A stretch of DNA of 64,000 nt from CAYWVO01 sp964461835 (GCA_964461835.1 CAYWVO010000014.1:1-64000), one strand, 5' to 3'; positions 42,564-52,530 are shown, counted from the first letter of the stretch. Made by a program: numbers and translations. The notes: generated by a model not told the origin, from the sequence alone.

Positions 42564-44848
42564 CCCGGTTCGCCGATCCTCAGGCCGACCCGCGGAAATC
42601 ATCCACTGCGGCGAGCGAAAAAACCGTCATTCGCGTGGCCCTTGCTGGAAACCCTAACTCGGGCAAAACGAGTCTCTTCAACGCGCTCACCGGCGCACGC
42701 CAACACATCGGAAACTATCCGGGGGTCACGGTCGAAAAGAAGCAGGGCGTGGTTGAATACGGGAACTATCGCATTGAATTTGTCGATCTGCCCGGCACCT
42801 ATTCATTAACAGCGTATTCCCTGGAAGAAGTCGTCGCACGCGATTATCTGCTCAAACAAACGCCGGACCTGGTAGTCGATGTCATCGACACCACCAATCT
42901 GGAACGAAACCTCTATCTCCTTCTGCAATTTCAGGAACTTCAGGTGCCCGTCATCGGCGCGCTGAATATGATCGATGAGGCAGAACGGCGCGGGATTGAG
43001 ATTGACGATCAGCAGTTGGACAAGATTCTGGGCATTCCCTTTGTCCGCACGGTGGGACGTACCGGCCGGGGCAAGTTCGATTTGCTGCGCAAGATCGTCC
43101 AGGTCGCGGAGGGCGAAATTGATACCAGCGCCCGCCACTTAAATTACGGCGCCGAACTGGAAAAGCAGCATCACGTAATCAGCGAAGTACTTGAAACTGA
43201 TCCCGGCTTCACCAGCAAGTATCCAGCGCATTGGGTGGCAATCAAACTGCTGGAAGAGGATGATGACGCGTATCTGAAGGTCAGGACGGAACATCGGTAT
43301 TCCGATGACGTCCTGGCGGTTGCCGAGAAATCACGGGAGTGGGTGGCCAACCATTTTGGCGAGGACAGTCCCACGGTAGTCGGCGAACAACGCTATGCCT
43401 ATATCCGGGGTGCCGTTCGAGAAACGGTGGTGGTTGATCGGACCCGTAAACGCATCGATTTTACCGAAAAAATCGACGCCGTCATCCTAAACCGCTACCT
43501 CGGTGTGTTAATTTTCTTTGGCATCATGTATGCAATGTATGTCGGGGTGTTCACCATTGGCAATCCCGCGGGCGAGGCGCTGGAGTCGGTTTTTGCCTGG
43601 CTGGGTGCTCAGGCCCGCTTGATTCTGCCCGAAGGGATGGTTGCCGATCTCATCGTCGACGGCATCATCGGCGGGGTCGGCGGTGTTTTGACCTTTTTCC
43701 CTATCGTCATCCTGCTGTTCTTGGGACTCTCCTTTCTCGAAGACATCGGCTACATGGCCCGAGCGGCCTTTGTGATGGATAAGTTCTTCCACCTCTTCGG
43801 GATGCATGGCCGGAGTTTTATCCCATTCATGCTATCTACCGGGTGTGCAGTCCCCGGCGTGATGAGTGCGCGCACGTTAGTAAACCCCCGGGATCGCATC
43901 ATCACGGTGCTGGTAGCTCCAATGCTTGTATGTGGCGCCAAGACACCGGTGCTGGCCATGTTTGCCGCGGCGTTTTTCCCGGAACACGCCGGCGAAGTTT
44001 TCTGGGGCATCTGGTTCCTCGGCTGGTTGTTGGCCTTTGTTGCTGGATGGGTTTTTCGAAAGACGCTTTTTCGCGGAGAATCTTCGCCGTTCGTGATGGA
44101 GCTACCGCCCTACCGATTTCCGACCGTGCGCGGTATCCTGACCCATATGTGGGACCGGGGCTGGATGTATGTCCGCAAAGCGGGAACAATTATTCTCTCC
44201 ATCTCGATCATCATGTGGTTTCTGCTCTATTTCCCCAAGCCCGCAGAGTACTCCAAGGATTATAATGCTCTCCGGCAAACGGTCGAAACCACATACCAGC
44301 AAAACATCAAAACCTCTGAGCCCGTTCAAGACGCGATAGACGACAACGCAGCAATGGAACTACAGATACAAGCCCAGCTCGAATATGAATCAGCGCGAGA
44401 CCGGCAACTGGCTACACTCGATACCCAGCAGGCAGCGGAAGAAATTGACGCCAGTGTCGCGGGACGGGTCGGCCACGCACTGGAGCCGATTTTCCGACCC
44501 GCGGGATTCGATTGGAAACTCAATATCGGCCTGTTCGCGGGATTCGTCGCCAAAGAGGTGCTGGTATCTACCATGGCCATCGTGTACGGCATCAGTGACG
44601 GCTCCAATACCGAGACTGAGAGCCTAAAATCTCAACTCATTGCCGATCCTCACTATTCTCCTGCCACCGCACTGGCGCTGATGGTTTTTGCACTCATCTA
44701 TGCTCCGTGCCTGGCAGTTCAAGCAGTAATCCGTAAAGAACTGGGCAGTTGGAAGTGGTCCGCTCTTTCGCTGGGCTACACCGTGGTCTTAGCCTGGATC
44801 CTGGCCGTTATTGTCCACCAGGGAGCCACACTGGCCGGTCTTGGTTGA
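42560..44848 (+). CDS. feoB: FeoB ferrous iron transporter
   Basis: 762-aa inner-membrane Fe(II) transporter. N-terminal G domain: G1 GNPNSGKTSLFNALTG near residue 32, DLPGTYSLTAYS (G3), NMIDEAERRG (G4). The membrane part has the two Gate motifs with VGGVLTFFPIVI and LSTGCAVPGVMSAR, and a late LNIGLFAGFVAKEVLVSTMA. An unusually charged loop (about 575-640, rich in Gln, Glu and Asp) lies between late helices. Overlaps feoA by ATGA. No feoC or Fur site was recognised. Confidence 0.97.
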   Translation: MTRFADPQADPRKSSTAASEKTVIRVALAGNPNSGKTSLFNALTGARQHIGNYPGVTVEKKQGVVEYGNYRIEFVDLPGTYSLTAYSLEEVVARDYLLKQTPDLVVDVIDTTNLERNLYLLLQFQELQVPVIGALNMIDEAERRGIEIDDQQLDKILGIPFVRTVGRTGRGKFDLLRKIVQVAEGEIDTSARHLNYGAELEKQHHVISEVLETDPGFTSKYPAHWVAIKLLEEDDDAYLKVRTEHRYSDDVLAVAEKSREWVANHFGEDSPTVVGEQRYAYIRGAVRETVVVDRTRKRIDFTEKIDAVILNRYLGVLIFFGIMYAMYVGVFTIGNPAGEALESVFAWLGAQARLILPEGMVADLIVDGIIGGVGGVLTFFPIVILLFLGLSFLEDIGYMARAAFVMDKFFHLFGMHGRSFIPFMLSTGCAVPGVMSARTLVNPRDRIITVLVAPMLVCGAKTPVLAMFAAAFFPEHAGEVFWGIWFLGWLLAFVAGWVFRKTLFRGESSPFVMELPPYRFPTVRGILTHMWDRGWMYVRKAGTIILSISIIMWFLLYFPKPAEYSKDYNALRQTVETTYQQNIKTSEPVQDAIDDNAAMELQIQAQLEYESARDRQLATLDTQQAAEEIDASVAGRVGHALEPIFRPAGFDWKLNIGLFAGFVAKEVLVSTMAIVYGISDGSNTETESLKSQLIADPHYSPATALALMVFALIYAPCLAVQAVIRKELGSWKWSALSLGYTVVLAWILAVIVHQGATLAGLG

Positions 44849-44922
44849 TTCTGTCCTTATCTGACTTTCAGTCTACAAAAGGAACTCTCCACCTTGCCGA
44901 TATTCAAAAGCGAGGGAATGGT

Positions 44923-46665
44923 ATGTCACCATTTGCTCAAAACGTATCATTGGTGAGGCGAACAATGACCACAACCAGTGTTGTTCGACTTGGTGATTTA
45001 TTGGTCAGCCATGGCCGAATTACCGAACACGAACTCTCCCAGGCGCTCAAGCAGCAAAAGGCAACCGGCCGGCGCTTGGGGGAAATTCTGATTGAGAATG
45101 GCACGATTACCGAACATGATCTGGTCGATGTTCTCTCCGAGCGTCTCGGAATTCCCAAGATCGGCATCGAAGGACTGGTCGCTGATCCGGCAGTTGTTAA
45201 TATAGTTCCGTTGCGAATTGCCAAGAAATACCGGGTAGTCGCGCTCTTTAAAATCAATGAGAGACTCACTGTCGCGATGGCCGACCCGCTGGATATGGTC
45301 GCCATCGACGAAATTCGCTATCAGACCGGCCTAACTGTCAATCGCGTGATCGCGGCGCCCTCGGATATCGACGAAGCCATTGCCACGTTTTACACTGTTG
45401 CCGACAATGTCGAGCGGGTCATTCAGGATGTCGCCGCGTCGACGGCCCCAACAATTGAGCGTGGGGACGGCGACGATTCGCCCGCCGTTCGGTTGGTGGA
45501 CGTATTGCTGACCGAGGCAATTCGGCAGCAGGCATCAGATATTCACATCGAACCGGTCGAGGATGCACTCCGGATTAGATTCCGCATTGACGGGGTACTC
45601 CACGAGGAAGCAGAGCCCCCGGCCAATTTGCATGCCGCCATCGCCTCACGCATCAAGGTGTTGGCATCCATGGACGTCTCGGAAAAACGGATCCCTCAGG
45701 ACGGCCGTTTCTCCATGGCGCCGGACCAGGACTCGGTAGATCTTCGCGTATCGACCATTCCGACCATCCACGGTGAGAAAGTTGTCATTCGGGTACTGGG
45801 ACGCCGCGGACAGAGTCTCGATCTGGATGATCTGGGCTTGGCTGAAAAGCAGCTCGCGATCTTCCGTGAGGAAATCCAATCCTCTGAGGGCATGATTCTG
45901 ATCTGTGGGCCGACCTCCAGCGGAAAAACCACTACCTTGTATTCCATCCTCAAACATATAACAACGCCGGAAAAAAACATCGTGACCGTGGAAGATCCGG
46001 TTGAATACGCGTTAAAAAACATTAACCAGGTGCAGGTCAACGAGAAAGCCGGGCTCACGTTCCCGGTGTGTCTGCGGGCGTTTTTGCGGCAGAATCCAGA
46101 TGTGATCATGGTGGGGGAGGTACGTGACAGTCCTACCGCACAGATCGCGATTCGGGCGGCAATGACCGGCCACCTGGTGCTCTCAACGTTGCATACAATC
46201 GACGCCGCCGCCGCGCCTCATCGGCTGATTGACATGGGCGCGGAACGCTATCTGGTCGCCACGGCACTGCGGACAGTTATTGCTCAGCGTTTAGTGCGTC
46301 GGCTGTGCTCCAAATGCGCCGAATCGGTTGTTCCTTCGCAGACGTTACGCGAACAACTGGGTTTCTCGCTCGAGGAGGAGAGCGGTGAGTGGCGACAGGC
46401 TGTGGGGTGTCAGTCTTGTCGCGGTACCGGCTATGACGGACAGGTCGGGATATACGAACTGTACACCGTTGATGATGCCGTGCGGACAATGATTGCCGAG
46501 GGAATTGGAGCCACACAACTGCGCGACCATCTGCGGGGTCTCCCCCAGTTTTCCGATCTACGAGAGCAATCCCGGGCATTAGTCACTCAGGGCATCACCA
46601 CCGCCGAAGAAATCATTCGCGTGGTCCCCCGCCGGGCAGACGTGTGGGAGCATATCGCTGATTAA
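44923..46665 (+). CDS. GspE/PilB-type secretion/pilus assembly ATPase with MshEN domain
   Basis: 580 aa from ATG 44923 (GAGGG upstream); ATG 44965 is an alternative with GAGG. The N-terminal MshEN domain has two RLGxxL repeats (RLGDLLVSHGRITEHEL and RLGEILIENGTITEHDL), a motif known to bind c-di-GMP. Then come the N2 domain and the ATPase: Walker A GPTSSGKTTT, Asp box TVEDPVEY, Walker B VIMVGEVRD, His box LSTLHTIDA, and a zinc site CSKC/CQSC. It powers pilin or pseudopilin extension. First gene of the cluster, 74 bp after feoB. Confidence 0.94.
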   Translation: MSPFAQNVSLVRRTMTTTSVVRLGDLLVSHGRITEHELSQALKQQKATGRRLGEILIENGTITEHDLVDVLSERLGIPKIGIEGLVADPAVVNIVPLRIAKKYRVVALFKINERLTVAMADPLDMVAIDEIRYQTGLTVNRVIAAPSDIDEAIATFYTVADNVERVIQDVAASTAPTIERGDGDDSPAVRLVDVLLTEAIRQQASDIHIEPVEDALRIRFRIDGVLHEEAEPPANLHAAIASRIKVLASMDVSEKRIPQDGRFSMAPDQDSVDLRVSTIPTIHGEKVVIRVLGRRGQSLDLDDLGLAEKQLAIFREEIQSSEGMILICGPTSSGKTTTLYSILKHITTPEKNIVTVEDPVEYALKNINQVQVNEKAGLTFPVCLRAFLRQNPDVIMVGEVRDSPTAQIAIRAAMTGHLVLSTLHTIDAAAAPHRLIDMGAERYLVATALRTVIAQRLVRRLCSKCAESVVPSQTLREQLGFSLEEESGEWRQAVGCQSCRGTGYDGQVGIYELYTVDDAVRTMIAEGIGATQLRDHLRGLPQFSDLREQSRALVTQGITTAEEIIRVVPRRADVWEHIAD

Positions 46666-46696
46666 TAGTAACTCTTTCACTCCCTGAGGATTCCTG

Positions 46697-47908
46697 ATGC
46701 CAACCTTCAAATTTGAAGCCGCGGACAGCCAGGGAGTTCGCTCACGAGGGCACCTTTCCGCGGCGACTCATGATGCGGCCGGGGCAATCCTCCAGCGACA
46801 GGGAATGATTCCACTTACTCTCAAGCCGGTGAGTGAGGGGATCAAATGGTGGCCATTGAATGCCAGAGGCCCCCGGTGGTCACTGGAAAACAAAATTCTG
46901 TTTACGCGGAAGTTTGGCTCTCTCTTGCGCGCCGGAATCCCCTTGCTGACGCTGCTGGATATGATTGCGCGCCAGATGCGTGCACCACAGATCTCAGTGG
47001 CCCTCCACACAGTCCGCGATCGCATTGCGGGTGGCGAACCGCTGGCCGAAGCCCTGGCTGCCTACCCTACCCTGTTCGACCCGGTCTATCTCGGTGCGGT
47101 GAAAGCGGGAGAAGCTACCGGCAGGCTCGATACCGTCCTGGAGCATACTGCTGCTTATCTGGAACGGGAACTGGAAACGCGTCGCCGCATCAAAGAAGCG
47201 ATTCGGTATCCGATCATGGTCATTATCGCGCTGATTGCGGCTGCAATTATCGTGCTGCGCTTCGTCGTCCCCAAATTTGCCGGTTTTTACAATAATTATG
47301 GGGGCGAATTGCCAGTACCGACTCAGATGCTCATGTTTGCGGCGGATTTAGTCGGTCGCCTGTGGTGGTTGTCCATACCGGTCGCTGCACTCGTAGGCCT
47401 TGTAGTCTGGTGGTTACATGGGACGGAACCTGGTCGGGTCTGGCGGGATCGTCAACTATTGCGACTACCCTTAATTGGTGTCTTGTTCATCAAAGTGGCG
47501 GTCAGCCGTTTTGCCCGGCTTTTTGGGGTCCTCTTTTCAGCGGGTCTCCCGACAACGGAGGCGCTTAACACAACCACCGCCGGTGTTGGCAATCGCACGA
47601 TTGCCGCCGAGGTCGCCGCTCTGGGCCGACACATTACCGGTGGGGGATTAATTACCGGCTCCCCCCCGGGGTCGGTGATGCCTGACCTCGTCTACCAAAT
47701 GATTTCAATCGGGTTTGAGTCCGGTGACGTCGATGGCATGTTGAGCGAGGTCGCCCGGCACTATGAGCAGGAAATTGATTACGATGTACGGAACTTGACC
47801 GACCGTCTGCAACCAATACTCTTAGTCTTTCTCGCTACCGGTGTCCTAGGGCTGGCGCTCTCGGTCCTGTTGCCGCTCTGGAATCTGATGAGCATCTTCC
47901 GTGGTTAG
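46697..47908 (+). CDS. Type IV pilus/type II secretion platform protein (PilC/GspF)
   Basis: 403-aa inner-membrane platform protein with two T2SSF domains. N-terminal FKFEAADSQGVRSRGHLSA is typical. The first domain (about 70-195) has FTRKFGSLLRAGIPLLTLLD and AVKAGEATGRLDTVLEHTA. The second has RFARLFGVLFSAGLPTTEAL and ISIGFESGDVDGMLSEVARHYEQE. Three membrane helices near 170-195, 220-240 and at the C-terminal end. ATG 31 bp after the ATPase gene. Confidence 0.95.
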   Translation: MPTFKFEAADSQGVRSRGHLSAATHDAAGAILQRQGMIPLTLKPVSEGIKWWPLNARGPRWSLENKILFTRKFGSLLRAGIPLLTLLDMIARQMRAPQISVALHTVRDRIAGGEPLAEALAAYPTLFDPVYLGAVKAGEATGRLDTVLEHTAAYLERELETRRRIKEAIRYPIMVIIALIAAAIIVLRFVVPKFAGFYNNYGGELPVPTQMLMFAADLVGRLWWLSIPVAALVGLVVWWLHGTEPGRVWRDRQLLRLPLIGVLFIKVAVSRFARLFGVLFSAGLPTTEALNTTTAGVGNRTIAAEVAALGRHITGGGLITGSPPGSVMPDLVYQMISIGFESGDVDGMLSEVARHYEQEIDYDVRNLTDRLQPILLVFLATGVLGLALSVLLPLWNLMSIFRG

Positions 47909-48033
47909 CTCCGTTAGCGCTTACCGTTCAGCGGTGCCACCCGATAAGATTTTTTTCGACCTGACCGATAATAGAAATGACCTTAGCCGGTCGAGTGGTG
48001 GAGGATAGTAAACTTTTAACAGGAGTGATCCGC

Positions 48034-48471
48034 ATGCGTCAAGTTCGTGGGTTAATGCGCAACCCTGCCGGTTTTACGCTGATCGAGCTGGTGATCATCA
48101 TCGTGGTTCTGGGAATTTTGGCCGCGGTGGCGATCCCGAAATACTTCGACATGGTGAGCGATGCCAAAGAATCGGCCTGTCGTGGCGCATTGGGGGGCCT
48201 GCGCTCAGCGGTATCAATCTGGTATGCCAAAGAAGCCTTGGAGACGGGAACGGCAAGTTGGCCGCCGATTGACTCGCTGCAGACTGTCGGGATTGTCATG
48301 GAACAAAGCATTCCGCCCAATCCGTACCAGTCCGATGACAGCGCGCCGGATTCGATTGTCACCGGCGTGACCAAAGGTACGACAGTCGGTAGCCGGGGCG
48401 GCTGGGCCTACAACCCGTCGACCGGTGAGATCTGGCCGAACACCTCGGTTGCCGGTGAGAACAACTGGTAA
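48034..48471 (+). CDS. Prepilin/major pseudopilin-like protein
   Basis: 145 aa from ATG 48034, with AGGAG 8 nt upstream. Class III leader: short basic lead, then G/FTLIELVIIIVVLGILAAVAI, a prepilin peptidase site after Gly with Glu at +5. The mature region is small with ESACRGALGGLRSAVSIW and a C-terminal part ending in GENNW. The KYFDMVSDAKES segment is typical of pseudopilins/type IVa-like minor pilins. It is likely the main subunit of the cluster because it is first of three. Confidence 0.9.
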   Translation: MRQVRGLMRNPAGFTLIELVIIIVVLGILAAVAIPKYFDMVSDAKESACRGALGGLRSAVSIWYAKEALETGTASWPPIDSLQTVGIVMEQSIPPNPYQSDDSAPDSIVTGVTKGTTVGSRGGWAYNPSTGEIWPNTSVAGENNW

Positions 48472-48589
48472 TTGCAGGTCGACCGAGACGGACGGATTTT
48501 CTTTGGAACGTACCGGGTTCAGTAGCGACAATGAGCCCGTCTTTCGTCCCACCATCTTCCCCAGGTGGATCGGCTGGAGAGGTGTCGGC

Positions 48590-49033
48590 ATGTTCGGGAT
48601 GAGCCATCGCCATCTTTGCTCGCGCCATGGCTTCACGCTGATTGAGCTGGTCATGGTCATCCTGGTACTGGGAATTCTTTCCGCGGTTGCCATTCCCGTG
48701 ATTGGATCATTGTTCGGATCATCAGAAGTAACGGTCACGCGGGAGGAGATGCGGCGGTTGGCAGTCGCAATCAGCGGCTCGGATCCAACTCGAGACCGCG
48801 GGTACGAGGGTGATGTTGGCTACCTGCCGGGATCGCTGGCGGATCTGGTAAGTAAACCGGATTCGGTCGCGGCCTGGAACGCCTATCAACATGTCGGTTG
48901 GAATGGACCCTATATCGATGGGGCCGATAGTGAATACCTAACTGACGCCTGGGGCACGGCTTATATCTATAATCCCTCGGCGCGGACTATCGCCAGCGTC
49001 GGTTCGGGAGATACGATTACCATTACGTTTTAG
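48590..49033 (+). CDS. Second prepilin-like protein
   Basis: 147 aa from ATG 48590, with GGAGAGG upstream. Leader ending RHGFTLIELVMVILVLGILSAVAI with Glu +5. The mature part has SSEVTVTREEMRRLAVAIS and a GspG-like pattern DAWGTAYIYNPSARTI (a calcium-site region in GspG relatives) with WNGPYIDG. This makes a GspG-type pseudopilin identity plausible. It begins 118 bp after the first prepilin gene. Confidence 0.87.
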   Translation: MFGMSHRHLCSRHGFTLIELVMVILVLGILSAVAIPVIGSLFGSSEVTVTREEMRRLAVAISGSDPTRDRGYEGDVGYLPGSLADLVSKPDSVAAWNAYQHVGWNGPYIDGADSEYLTDAWGTAYIYNPSARTIASVGSGDTITITF

Positions 49034-49041
49034 GCGGGAGC

Positions 49042-50211
49042 GTGAAGGCATTGCGGTACAGACCCACGGACGTCGGCGACGGATTCACCCTGATCGAAAT
49101 CCTGATGGTGGTTGTAATCCTGGGAATCCTCGCAACGGTGGCCCTACGCTCTGTGCAGTCCACAATTGAGAGTTCACGCGTGTCGGAAACGCAAAAGGAA
49201 ATGGAACACCTTTCGCACGCTATCGCCGGGAATCCAAATCTCTACAACAACGGCATGCGTTCCGATTTCGGATATGTCGGCGACGTCGGTGCGGTACCTG
49301 CCATTCTCGACGATTTGTTGAGCAATCCCGGCGGCTATGCCACGTGGGACGGTCCGTACGTTTCCGGCCGGTTCACCGAGGATGCCGCCGGCTTCAAGAC
49401 AGACGCCTGGGGTAACGCATATTCTTTCACCAACGGTATCACCATCTCGTCAACTGGTGGTGGCTCAACCCCCCTCACCACCTCTGTCGCCTCGGCCGCC
49501 AGCGATCTCACAGCAAATCCGGTCGCTGGTTCGCTTACCGATGCCGCAGGCAATCCACCGGGCGATTCGGCGGTCGCTATTGATGTGATCATCGATTACC
49601 CCGACGGGGTCGGGAGTATGACTTCCTCAACCGTCAATCCTAATTCCGGTGGGGGATTCACATTCTCCGGTATCCCAATCGGCAATCATCTGGTGCGGGC
49701 GATCTATCGGGCAACCGATGATACGGTAACTGCTTACACCTCCGTGCTGCCGCGGACCGGCAGTACGTTGACGTTGCGTCTACCGGGAGACCCGTTTGCT
49801 GGAGGGGGCGGAGGCGGGGGCGGCGGCACACCAGGTTCTATTGAATACGTGGAGGGATCAGCCGCTACCACTGGGATATTCAATGACGACGTGGAGTTTG
49901 ATATCATCAACCCCGGCGATGAGGAAGTGACGATCACCTGGCTGATCGCAGAATTCAGCCCCACTGCCTACTTCCAGCGTATCCGGTGGGGCGGCGCAAA
50001 TGTTTTCAATGAATCTAATCCCAAGGCGGCCAGCGGCGATACCTGTGTATTCACCTCACCGCAAGCGCTTGGCGCCGGGTCCTCAGTGGAGATTGATTTG
50101 GAGGATTTTCGCGACAGTCCGGTCGGCGGTTGGGGGGTCGATATGTCGAACACCGATTTCACGATCACCTTTTCCGATGGATCGGCCATCACTTTCAATA
50201 GCGGAACATAA
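49042..50211 (+). CDS. Long modular prepilin-like protein with Gly9 linker
   Basis: 389 aa from GTG 49042 (GGGAG before it). Leader GDGFTLIEILMVVVILGILA with Glu +5, then a GspG-like region (DAWGNAYSFTNG). A carboxypeptidase-regulatory-like beta domain (about 170-245, GGGFTFSGIPIGNHLVRAIY) follows. A run of nine Gly near 260 links to a C-terminal beta-rich domain (about 270-389, DVEFDIINPGDEEVTITW). It is much longer than ordinary pseudopilins and is a likely tip or adhesive minor subunit; that role is inferred. Confidence 0.85.
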   Translation: MKALRYRPTDVGDGFTLIEILMVVVILGILATVALRSVQSTIESSRVSETQKEMEHLSHAIAGNPNLYNNGMRSDFGYVGDVGAVPAILDDLLSNPGGYATWDGPYVSGRFTEDAAGFKTDAWGNAYSFTNGITISSTGGGSTPLTTSVASAASDLTANPVAGSLTDAAGNPPGDSAVAIDVIIDYPDGVGSMTSSTVNPNSGGGFTFSGIPIGNHLVRAIYRATDDTVTAYTSVLPRTGSTLTLRLPGDPFAGGGGGGGGGTPGSIEYVEGSAATTGIFNDDVEFDIINPGDEEVTITWLIAEFSPTAYFQRIRWGGANVFNESNPKAASGDTCVFTSPQALGAGSSVEIDLEDFRDSPVGGWGVDMSNTDFTITFSDGSAITFNSGT

Positions 50212-50247
50212 GAAAGCATAATGGAATTTCATTCAGAGTAACGTACC

Positions 50248-51942
50248 ATGGCGGCCGAATCGAATGAACTTTTGCGGGTTGAACGGACCGAGTCCGCGAA
50301 GCCACCGGTAATCGACTCGACGGCTGATGTGGGTCCGGACAATTTCGTCCTCGACCAGGAACCGGAGCAGACTGAGCCGACACAGCGGATTCGCTGGCAG
50401 GATAATCACCGCAAGCGCTTGGCAAGTATCGGCATTGAGTTCGATGGACAGCGCTTGACCGTGGTCGGGTTGTACGGACGAGGCAGGAAAAAGCGATTCG
50501 GCCGGCTGGCCAGGTGTGAATGGCCAAAGACTCCCTCACGAGATGCCCTGATTTCCCAACTGCGCGGATTCATGCTCAATCAGCATACGCCCATTCATCT
50601 GGTTTTAAGTACCCCGCGGGGTATCGTCCGACGGTATCTCATCCCCCAACTGCCACGAGCGAAGCGGCGACAGGCGGCAATCTGGGAGGGCAAACAACTG
50701 GTGCCGTTCCCGCTCGATTATGAGCACGCACTCTTTGGCTTTCATTTTCAGAATGTCGCGAGAAAACAGTGCCAAGTAACTTTGGTGGCACTGCCTCGGA
50801 GTGACGCGGGGGGCATCATTGAGGCTCTCCTCCGGATTGGTATTCCCATTAACAGCATTGTTCTCTCCGGCACGCAAAATCCTCCCCGATACGAACGGGG
50901 AGGCTTAAGCCACCCAGAGGGTATCGATGCCGTCGTCCTTTGTTCACCCAGCCGGGCAGCCTTTGTCGCTTTTGCCGGGGACAATATCACGTTTCACTAT
51001 GACCTCGGCGCCCTGCCGGTGCAGACCGGGAGCATTGCCGGGACGCAACCACAACCGAGTGATAATGCCTTTTCCTGGATCTTTGAATTACGGCCAATGA
51101 TTTCCGATGCGCTTGATTTTTTCACCAGCAGCCATCCCAACGTGACGTTGACCCATTTGCATGTCGTGGGGATGGACGAATCACTGGCTCCACATCTTAC
51201 CGAGTTAGCGGAACGATTTACCGAAGGAATCGAAGTCGTAAATCCACTCCTGGATTTTTCCGCATCGCTCCCCGATGATTTTCAAGAATGGATTCGAAAG
51301 AACATCGGCGCATTTACGCCGGCGTCACTCGCCGCCGCCGGGCGTCCGGCGATTGATCTGTCGCCATCACACCTCCGGTGCGATCGGTGGAATCTACGGT
51401 TGATTAAGTATGCTCGCACGGCGTTTATCGTCTCACTGGCCGTGATCGCAGCGGTTACCGGTCTGCTGGTGCAACATCTTCTGGCCAGGCAGCAGGCGGT
51501 TGACTTGGCTCGACGTGAACTCCACCAATTGCAAAACTCACCACCGGTTCAAAACGTGACCGGCGCGATGACCAGCCTGATTGAGTATCAGGCATTTGCG
51601 TCATCTCTTGATGAACGGCCAGAACGATGGATGCCCTGGCTAAAAACCATGTTTGCCACTATGCCACTTAATTGCCGTCTGGATCTTCTGACTGTCGAGC
51701 CGACTCCCGTGCCAGATGCCGAGGCAGCCCTGAGAATTCGCCTGGCCGGATCATTAAGTCCCGAGAGCACACCGCACGCGGTCAACTATCATTCCTGGTT
51801 GACCGATCTTGAGCGATTGGCCGGCCCAGGGAATGTTGAGTTGGCGGACGAACGTCGCATCAACTGGAAAGGGCGAACCCGTTCAGCGTTTACCATTATT
51901 CTGACTCCACCACGCAGTCGGGTACTGGGGGAGAACCGATGA
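50248..51942 (+). CDS. PilM/GspL-like assembly protein with TM and periplasmic part
   Basis: 564 aa. Residues about 55-370 are the actin-like PilM/GspL cytoplasmic domain (IGIEFDGQRLTVVGLYG, and HLVLSTPRGIVRRYLIPQL). A single membrane helix (about 393-412, AFIVSLAVIAAVTGLLV) is followed by a coiled coil and a periplasmic alpha/beta domain to the end. So PilM- and PilN-type parts lie in one chain, as in GspL. Last codon overlaps the next gene by ATGA. N-terminal 50 residues are acidic and low-complexity. Confidence 0.82.
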   Translation: MAAESNELLRVERTESAKPPVIDSTADVGPDNFVLDQEPEQTEPTQRIRWQDNHRKRLASIGIEFDGQRLTVVGLYGRGRKKRFGRLARCEWPKTPSRDALISQLRGFMLNQHTPIHLVLSTPRGIVRRYLIPQLPRAKRRQAAIWEGKQLVPFPLDYEHALFGFHFQNVARKQCQVTLVALPRSDAGGIIEALLRIGIPINSIVLSGTQNPPRYERGGLSHPEGIDAVVLCSPSRAAFVAFAGDNITFHYDLGALPVQTGSIAGTQPQPSDNAFSWIFELRPMISDALDFFTSSHPNVTLTHLHVVGMDESLAPHLTELAERFTEGIEVVNPLLDFSASLPDDFQEWIRKNIGAFTPASLAAAGRPAIDLSPSHLRCDRWNLRLIKYARTAFIVSLAVIAAVTGLLVQHLLARQQAVDLARRELHQLQNSPPVQNVTGAMTSLIEYQAFASSLDERPERWMPWLKTMFATMPLNCRLDLLTVEPTPVPDAEAALRIRLAGSLSPESTPHAVNYHSWLTDLERLAGPGNVELADERRINWKGRTRSAFTIILTPPRSRVLGENR

Positions 51943-52517
51943 GACGACCATCCGCCTGGCTCATCTGGACCGGTGCCGCGCTGGCCGTGTGGATCATCTG
52001 GGGATTGCTAATAGCAATGACTGTGCAACGCTCGCTTTCGGACCTTGCGCAGGAACGTGATACACTCAAGAGCGAAACCGCCAAAGCCACGGCATTGCTC
52101 GCCAACGCGCCCCTGGTTGCCCGACGTCTGGATTCTCTCGGCACATCCCTGCAGAAGACGACGCAACGATTCTACTCTCTCGAAGAACTGCGGCAATTGG
52201 AAGCAGCGGTACAACGGCCAGCGAATGATCATGACATAGCCGAGACTTCGGTTGAGTTGGAATTAAACTCAGTTCTTGATTTGCAGCAATCCCCTCCGGG
52301 CGACATTCCCCGGATCGACACGGTGGGTATCAACGTTTCCGCCCATGGCGACTTTCAGGCAATCGGCCGGTGGCTGGATGATATCGAGCAACGTGTCGAT
52401 TTCACACAATGGAGGGGCGCCCGCTGGGAAAATGGAAACAAGGTGAACATGGTGACTTTTGCCGGCATTGCGGCCTTCCGGATTGCAGTCAATCGCTGGG
52501 ATGCGGCGGAAAGATGA
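51939..52517 (+). CDS. PilO/GspM-like inner-membrane assembly protein
   Basis: 192 aa with one N-terminal membrane helix (about 7-26, WLIWTGAALAVWIIWGLLI), a coiled-coil stretch (SLSDLAQERDTLKSETAKA) and a small periplasmic ferredoxin-like domain. The size, topology and position after the PilM/GspL gene mark it as PilO/GspM. Sequence identity to named proteins is weak, so the call rests on context and topology. Confidence 0.72.
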   Translation: MRRPSAWLIWTGAALAVWIIWGLLIAMTVQRSLSDLAQERDTLKSETAKATALLANAPLVARRLDSLGTSLQKTTQRFYSLEELRQLEAAVQRPANDHDIAETSVELELNSVLDLQQSPPGDIPRIDTVGINVSAHGDFQAIGRWLDDIEQRVDFTQWRGARWENGNKVNMVTFAGIAAFRIAVNRWDAAER

Positions 52518-52530
52518 CCGGATAAGAACG

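Noticed and set aside
42560..44848. Frameshift or split in feoB
   Set aside because: The reading frame is continuous and all motifs are in order; the late charged loop is simply long.
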